The notes under the pieces are model-generated. The model searched no databases, was not told the DNA's origin, and saw only the letters and a program-made list of their open reading frames with translations. Position numbers and translations under genes: made by a program. Positions 59,461-64,000 of a stretch of DNA of 64,000 bases are shown one piece after another (within the stretch, counting starts at the first letter, position 1; every line of letters begins with the position of its first letter). Origin of the DNA: Saccharopolyspora kobensis (GTDB taxonomy: Bacteria > Actinomycetota > Actinomycetes > Mycobacteriales > Pseudonocardiaceae); contig NZ_FNVB01000002.1 of assembly GCF_900108315.1 (NCBI RefSeq), forward strand, positions 1,140,562-1,204,561, given 5' to 3'.

Positions 59461-60528
59461 ATGACAACTGCGTTCAGCCCGTTTCAGCTCGGTGATGTGA
59501 CGCTCCGCAACCGGATCGTCATGGCGCCCATGACCCGCACGCGCGCTGGTGCGACCGACGGCACGCCCACCGAGCTCATGGCCGAGTACTACGCCCAGCG
59601 CGCGTCGGCCGGCTTGATCATCACCGAAGGCGTTCAGCCGTCGGTCGTCGGTCAGGGATACCCGTTCACCCCGGGGCTGCACACCCAGGAGCAGGTGGCC
59701 GCGTGGCGCAAGGTGACCGACCGGGTGCACGCCGCGGGCGGCCGGATCTTCGCCCAGCTGATGCACACCGGACGCATCGGACACCCGAGCCTCCTCCCGG
59801 ACGGGCTGATCCCGGTCGGCGCGTCCGTGGTCGCAGCGCAGACCCGGGTGTTCACGCCGAGCGGCCCGCAGGACTGCGTCACGCCCAAGGAGCTCTCAGA
59901 GGCCGAGATCCTCGACACGATCGATGACTTCGCCAACGCGGCGCGCAACGCGATCGAGGCCGGGTTCGACGGGGTGGAGTTGCACGGTGCGAACGGATAC
60001 CTGCTGCACCAGTTCCTCGCGCCCAGCAGCAACCGCCGCACCGACGCCTGGGGTGGTTCCTTGGCAGGCCGCCGCCGCCTCGTGGTCGAGACGGTCCGAG
60101 CGGTGGCCGATGCCGTCGGCGGCCAGCGCACCGCGCTGCGGATCTCGCCCGGGAACCCGTTCAACGACATCAGCGAGGACGACCTCGAAAACACCTACGG
60201 CGCGCTGGTCGAGGCGATCAACCCCTTCGGACTGGCCTACCTGCACATCGCCGAAACCGCGGACCGGGCGCTGACCAAGCTCCTTCGCAGCGCGTTCGAC
60301 GGGACGTTCGTGCTCAACCCGAACACGCCGGGGCGCCCCACCGGTGTCGAGGAGCTCGAACTCCTGGAGGACGGCACCGCGGACCTGCTCAGCTACGGGG
60401 TGCTGTTCCTCGCCAACCCGGATCTCCCCGCCAGGTTGGCCGACGGCGGACCGTTCAACACCCCCGACCCGGATACGTTCTACGGCAGGGACTCGGTCGG
60501 CTACACCGACTACCCGAGCAAGAGCTGA
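59461..60528 (+). CDS. Old yellow enzyme family alkene reductase (NemA-like)
   Basis: 355 aa FMN TIM-barrel. It has FSPFQLGDVTLRNRIVMAPMTRTRAG, YYAQRASAGLIITEGVQPS, FAQLMHTGRIGHPSLL and the canonical substrate motif HGANGYLLHQFLAPSSNRRTD. It reduces activated alkenes, quinones or nitro compounds with NAD(P)H. GAGAGG is 5-10 bases before the ATG. It follows the DHA2 exporter by 79 bases and probably belongs to the same MarR-controlled transcript. A paralogue of almost the same length, with an altered active site, lies 4 kb upstream on the other strand. Confidence 0.9.
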   Translation: MTTAFSPFQLGDVTLRNRIVMAPMTRTRAGATDGTPTELMAEYYAQRASAGLIITEGVQPSVVGQGYPFTPGLHTQEQVAAWRKVTDRVHAAGGRIFAQLMHTGRIGHPSLLPDGLIPVGASVVAAQTRVFTPSGPQDCVTPKELSEAEILDTIDDFANAARNAIEAGFDGVELHGANGYLLHQFLAPSSNRRTDAWGGSLAGRRRLVVETVRAVADAVGGQRTALRISPGNPFNDISEDDLENTYGALVEAINPFGLAYLHIAETADRALTKLLRSAFDGTFVLNPNTPGRPTGVEELELLEDGTADLLSYGVLFLANPDLPARLADGGPFNTPDPDTFYGRDSVGYTDYPSKS

Positions 60529-60557
60529 AGCAGCGGTTGAAAGCGTGGCTCGAGGGT

Positions 60558-60578
60558 CCGGCGAGAACCGCTCGCCGG
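60558..60578. terminator. Hairpin between convergent genes
   Basis: CCGGCGAG / CTCGCCGG are perfect 8-bp arms with a 5-base loop in the gap between the convergent stops at 60528 and 60614. Outer arms GCGGTTGAA (60533) and TTCAACCGC (60613) could close a larger structure. Confidence 0.6.
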
Positions 60579-60613
60579 GGCCTCGGCCACGGCGGTGTGC
60601 GATGCGTTGCGGT

Positions 60614-61252
60614 TCAACCGCGGTCGTAGGCGAACTGCAGGCCGGCGGTGCCTCCGGTCTCGATGAACAGGCTCATGAACTCTTCGGCGGTTTCCTTCCG
60701 GGCCCAGTCGCGCTGGAGCTCGCACAGCAGTTGCACCCAGGTGATGGGTCGCGCCCCGGCCTGCTCGACCCGCCGCAGCGCGGCTTCGTGGGCGGACACC
60801 GATGTGCCGCCGACAGCGTCCACGACCGGGTAGACCTCGTAGCCCTCGCGCAACGCGTCGAGCGTGGGGAAGGTCAAGCACGCCTCCGTCCACAGCGCCG
60901 TCATCACCAGCTTCTCGCGGCCGGTGGACTTGACCGCGTCGACGAACTCCCGGTCCTCCCAGGCGTTGATCGAGGTGCGGTCGTAGGTGGGGAGATCGTC
61001 GAGGACCTTCCGGAGTTGCGGGATCGGTGGCTTGTTCAGGCCGGTCTCGACGTTGACCGTCGAGTGCACGATCGGCAGTTCGTAGGTGCGCGCGATCTTG
61101 GCCAGCCCGACGATGTTGTTGACGAGGAGCTGCCGGTCCATGGAATTGATCGAATTGACCTGGACCGGTTGGTAATCGATGATGACCACCGCTGCGTTCT
61201 TCGGCGTCAGCAGGGCGTCGGTCTCCGGATCGCGAATCTGTTCGCTGGTCAC
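60614..61252 (-). CDS. Isochorismatase-like cysteine hydrolase, YcaC type
   Basis: 212 aa from a GTG. The triad-forming segments are Asp26 (VVIIDYQPVQV) and Cys125 (LWTEACLTFPTLDA), with TSINAWEDREFVDAVKSTGREKLVMTAL between, closely resembling YcaC-type proteins. The C-terminal TWVQLLCELQRDWAR also fits. The natural substrate of YcaC-like enzymes is unknown; some act on amides or N-carbamoyl compounds. It is convergent with the old yellow enzyme and divergent from a small ABM monooxygenase gene, in a stretch of detoxification genes. Confidence 0.85.
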   Translation of the reverse strand: MTSEQIRDPETDALLTPKNAAVVIIDYQPVQVNSINSMDRQLLVNNIVGLAKIARTYELPIVHSTVNVETGLNKPPIPQLRKVLDDLPTYDRTSINAWEDREFVDAVKSTGREKLVMTALWTEACLTFPTLDALREGYEVYPVVDAVGGTSVSAHEAALRRVEQAGARPITWVQLLCELQRDWARKETAEEFMSLFIETGGTAGLQFAYDRG

Positions 61253-61564
61253 CGCTGCCTCCCAGTGGATCGTTCTTTCCGTTTCGAGGAGTGTGGGTGC
61301 TCACCGGCGAGTGTCCTCCACTGCGCGGTGGTGCGCATAACGAGTGCTGAAGAATTTGCAGGAAGAGTGCGTGCGGCGATTTCTGCCCGGGAATTTATCA
61401 CCACATGTTCTGCGATCCCGGTTGCGCGTCGGCTGCGGCCTCCGTGGCCAGATCGTTCTGAAGTGCGGCGTGTGGGATTTCGCTGGTAGTCGGCAGGGGC
61501 GAAAAGCTACACTCGCCGCGGCGAAGGAATTTTCGCCCTCTGGAAGGCGGGGGAGGGATGGGAA
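61253..61564. other. Divergent intergenic region before the ABM monooxygenase gene
   Basis: 312 bases without a gene, A/T-richer than average. It contains an inverted repeat GGCGAAAA (61498-61505) / TTTTCGCC (61530-61537) about 30 bases upstream of the ABM start, a possible operator or leader hairpin. GGGAGG near 61551 serves as ribosome-binding site. Nothing else was recognised. Confidence 0.5.
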
Positions 61565-61861
61565 ATGGGTGAACTCTTCATTGTCGCCGGATTGCGCGCC
61601 AAGGAGGGGAAGGACGGCGAACTGCGTCGCGATCTGGCCGAATTGGTCGAACTCTCGCGTCAGGAGGAGGGGAGCATTCGATACGACCTGTTCGTCTCCC
61701 GGGATGAACCTGGGCTGTTCGTTCTCGTGGAGCACTGGGCCAGCGAAGAAGCGCGAAGCAAGCACCACAACGAGAGCTCGCACATCCAGCGTTTCCACGA
61801 CGACGGCAGGAGGAATGTGGAGCGGACGGAATTCTTCCACATGCTCGACCGCGTGGTGTGA
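61565..61861 (+). CDS. Antibiotic biosynthesis monooxygenase (ABM) domain protein
   Basis: 98 aa, one ferredoxin-like ABM domain: FIVAGLRAKEGKDGELRRDLAELVELSRQEEGSIRYDLFVSRDEPGLFVLVEHWASEEARSKHHNESSHIQRF carries the LFVLVEHW and HxxSxH pattern of quinol monooxygenase/YgiN-type proteins. They act as small cofactor-free oxygenases or bind quinones. It is divergent from the YcaC-like gene, and an inverted repeat precedes it. A role in quinone handling alongside the nearby old yellow enzymes is plausible but unproven. Confidence 0.83.
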   Translation: MGELFIVAGLRAKEGKDGELRRDLAELVELSRQEEGSIRYDLFVSRDEPGLFVLVEHWASEEARSKHHNESSHIQRFHDDGRRNVERTEFFHMLDRVV

Positions 61862-62128
61862 GGCCGACGGCGGAAGAATCCGACGAGAACGGCGAAGCGA
61901 TCCCATGACGGGCTCAGCGTCCGGCAGTTCTCCCGCTCGCCCTCACGCGGCGGGCGATCACCTCTGATTTCACTCTGCCCGGCGCGTTCGGCGGGCTGTT
62001 CTTCGGCGGGGCCGTCCCTGTCGAGGCGAGGTGGTGCGGCTCCACGTGCCGGTGGCGGCGATCCTGGTCGTGCTGGGAACGGCGCGCGCTCGGCTGACCA
62101 GATCCGGTCTGCGCCTATCCTTCCGGGC

Positions 62129-63259
62129 ATGACGGTTCTGCGGAGGTTGCCCGCCGCCGCGGTCGATCTGGCGCTGGCGGTGCTGATCGCGGCCGCGGTG
62201 CTGCTCTCCGCGCTGCTGAACTTCGCCGTCGACCGGGGCGGCCTGCGGCCCTTCGACGTGCTGATGATCCTCGGCACCTGCGCCGCGCTGGCGCTGCGGC
62301 GGCGCTTTCCGATTCCCGTCGCGCTGGCCACGCTCGTGGGCTGCGTCGTCTACTACCCGCTCAGCACGGCCGACGGCCCGCTGCTGCTGGCGTTCGCGGT
62401 CGCGTTGTGCACGGTCGCCGCTGAAGGGCGCACAGCCGTGGCGGTGCTCTTGGCGGTGGTGGCGATGCTGTTCGTCGGCTACGGCGAGGTCGGCAGCGGG
62501 CAGCGGCACCTCGACGACACCTCGCTGTACCTGTTCGCCGGGTGGCTGGTCGCGGCGGTCGCGATCGGCGGCCTGGTCCACAACCGGCGCGCCTACCTGA
62601 ACGAGGCGGAGCAGCGGATGCGCGCGGTGGAGCGGGAGAAGGAGGAGGAAGCGCGCTCGCGGGCCGGCGAGGAGCGGCTGCGCATCGCGCGGGAGCTGCA
62701 CGACGCGCTCGGCCACCACCTCTCGTTGATCAACGTGCAGGCCGGTGCCGCGCTGCACCGCAGCGACACCGATCCCGCCCCGGCCCTGACCTCGATCAAG
62801 CAGGCCAGCAAGGAAGCGCTGCGCGAACTGCGCGCCACGCTCGGCGTGCTGCGCCAGGTCGACGAGGCCGGTGCGGCGCCGGGACTGGCCAGGGTGGACG
62901 ACCTGGCCGCGCAGGCCCGCGCCACCGGACTGGCGGTGCGCGTCGAGATCGACGGCGAAGCCCGCCCGCTGCCGCCGGAAGTGGACCTCGCCGGGTACCG
63001 GATCGTGCAGGAGGCGCTGACCAACGTGACCAGACACGCCGACGCGCGCGCGGCTTTCGTGCGCATCGGGTACTCCGGCGAGGATGTCCGGGTGCAGATC
63101 GACGACGACGGGAGCGCGGTGCCGGAGGTGGCGCGGGGCAACGGGATTCGCGGCATGGAGGAGCGCGTCCGGGCGCTGGGCGGGGAGTTCACCGCCGGTT
63201 CCGCGCCGGACGGCGGCTTCCGGGTGCGGGCCGTCCTGCCGTGGCGGGCCGCGCGGTGA
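62129..63259 (+). CDS. Sensor histidine kinase, NarL/DesK-type (HisKA_3)
   Basis: 376 aa. Four to five membrane helices fill residues 10-150 without a large extracellular domain, then a coiled linker (about 155-182, NEAEQRMRAVEREKEEEARSRAGEE). The HisKA_3 phospho-acceptor is His191 in ARELHDALGHHLSLINVQ, and the HATPase domain ends with GNGIRGMEERVRALGG. It is coupled to its response regulator by a GTGA overlap. The input is unknown; membrane-embedded sensors of this type often monitor membrane or cell-envelope state. The first ATG gives a good fit to family length. Confidence 0.9.
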   Translation: MTVLRRLPAAAVDLALAVLIAAAVLLSALLNFAVDRGGLRPFDVLMILGTCAALALRRRFPIPVALATLVGCVVYYPLSTADGPLLLAFAVALCTVAAEGRTAVAVLLAVVAMLFVGYGEVGSGQRHLDDTSLYLFAGWLVAAVAIGGLVHNRRAYLNEAEQRMRAVEREKEEEARSRAGEERLRIARELHDALGHHLSLINVQAGAALHRSDTDPAPALTSIKQASKEALRELRATLGVLRQVDEAGAAPGLARVDDLAAQARATGLAVRVEIDGEARPLPPEVDLAGYRIVQEALTNVTRHADARAAFVRIGYSGEDVRVQIDDDGSAVPEVARGNGIRGMEERVRALGGEFTAGSAPDGGFRVRAVLPWRAAR

Positions 63260-63921
63260 TCCGGGTGCTGCTGGCCGACGACCAGACGCTGGTGCGCGCG
63301 GGTTTCCGGTCCATCCTGGAGGGCGAGGCCGACGTCGAGGTGACCGGCGAGGCCGCCGACGGTGCCGAGGCGGTGCGCCGCGCCGCCGAACTGCTCCCCG
63401 ACGTGGTGCTGATGGACATCCGGATGCCGCGGCTCGACGGGCTGGAGGCGACCCGGCGGATCTGCGCCGACCCGCGCCTGGCGGCGGTGAAGGTGCTCAT
63501 CCTGACCACCTTCGACGTGGACGACCACGTCTACGGTGCGTTGCGGGCCGGGGCGAGCGGATTCCTGGTCAAGGACACCGAGCCGACCGAGCTGATCCAC
63601 GCGGTTCGCGTGGTGGCCCGCGGCGACGCGCTGCTGGCACCGGCCATCACCCGGCGGCTGATCGCGGAGTTCGCCGCGCGCAGCGACCGGCCCGCGCCCA
63701 GCCCGCGGCTGAGCTCGCTGACCGATCGCGAGCGGGAGGTGCTGGTGCTGGTTGCGCGCGGGCTGTCCAACGACGGGATCGCCGAGCGCCTGGTGCTCAG
63801 CCCCGCCACGGCCAAGACCCACGTCAGCCGGATCATGAGCAAGCTCGGGGTGCGCGACCGGGCGCAACTGGTCGTGCTGGCCTACGAATCGGCGCTGATC
63901 ACCCCGGGCTGGCTGGCGTGA
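63256..63921 (+). CDS. Response regulator, NarL/FixJ family
   Basis: 221 aa from a GTG that overlaps the kinase stop. The receiver domain (1-120) has Asp8-Asp9, phospho-acceptor Asp54 (VVLMDIRMP), the LTTFD switch and Lys in FLVKDTEP. The C-terminal LuxR-type HTH is LTDREREVLVLVARGLSNDGIAERLVLSPATAKTHVSRIMSKLGV. It is the partner of the kinase just upstream. A short AGGGG/CCCCT hairpin (63943-63956) follows the stop near the window edge; its target genes are not visible here. Confidence 0.92.
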   Translation: MIRVLLADDQTLVRAGFRSILEGEADVEVTGEAADGAEAVRRAAELLPDVVLMDIRMPRLDGLEATRRICADPRLAAVKVLILTTFDVDDHVYGALRAGASGFLVKDTEPTELIHAVRVVARGDALLAPAITRRLIAEFAARSDRPAPSPRLSSLTDREREVLVLVARGLSNDGIAERLVLSPATAKTHVSRIMSKLGVRDRAQLVVLAYESALITPGWLA

Positions 63922-64000
63922 CCCGGGCACAACTGCGGGTGTAGGGGAGCGCCCCTAGGGGACAACCGGCGCGGTATCCGAAGTGTCCTCCGCGGCCCGA

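Overview
The window is about 70% G+C. Genes are tightly packed, often with ATGA or GTGA stop/start overlaps, GTG starts are common, and the catabolic gene families are typical of high-GC actinomycetes. It looks like chromosome of a Saccharopolyspora/Pseudonocardia-type actinomycete; the family placement is inference. I found no rRNA, tRNA, CRISPR array, insertion sequence or prophage.

Layout. 1-8 kb: a CoA-transferase/HMG-CoA-lyase-like/IclR operon (cut at the left edge), a YjbR protein, a GntP permease, a GlxA-type AraC regulator, a UxaA-type sugar-acid dehydratase and a mycothiol-type isomerase-like protein. 8-17 kb: an arylsulfatase translationally coupled to its formylglycine-generating enzyme, then two regulator/MFS exporter pairs with clear palindromic operators, a RidA-like protein and a WYL regulator. 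17.4-29.4 kb: a nine-gene minus-strand operon whose core matches the mycobacterial igr steroid side-chain operon (two FadE, ChsH1, ChsH2, Ltp2), plus a FadD17-like ligase, a ChsH3-like hydratase, SDRs, an old-yellow-type enzyme and a divergent acyl-CoA ligase. 29.4-34.4 kb: a DUF222/HNH gene and an HpaB/HpaC two-component monooxygenase with a divergent IclR regulator.

34.4-51.6 kb is the most interesting part, a complete oxalate/formyl-CoA to CO2 module. One strand carries oxc-like, frc, an NDP-forming CoA ligase, an Nramp-fold transporter, a small membrane protein, fdhD and an oxalate/formate-type MFS carrier. The opposite strand carries an NAD-dependent formate dehydrogenase whose alpha subunit is split into two genes in reversed order around a fused FdsG-FdsB, followed by an acyl-CoA-dehydrogenase-like gene. 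A GntR regulator sits at the end. Near-identical ATAC-N-GTAT palindromes lie before oxc, before the formate dehydrogenase genes and before gntR, which ties the locus into one regulon.

51.7-64 kb: a degenerate TerC-like membrane protein, a cytoplasmic HtrA-like protease, and a stress/detoxification stretch with two MarR regulators, two old yellow enzymes, a DHA2 exporter, a YcaC-like hydrolase and an ABM monooxygenase. Also here are a secreted tandem-repeat, His-rich protein with a decayed-looking paralogue, and finally a NarL-type two-component pair. Gene functions are read from motifs, lengths and neighbourhood; no database search was run.
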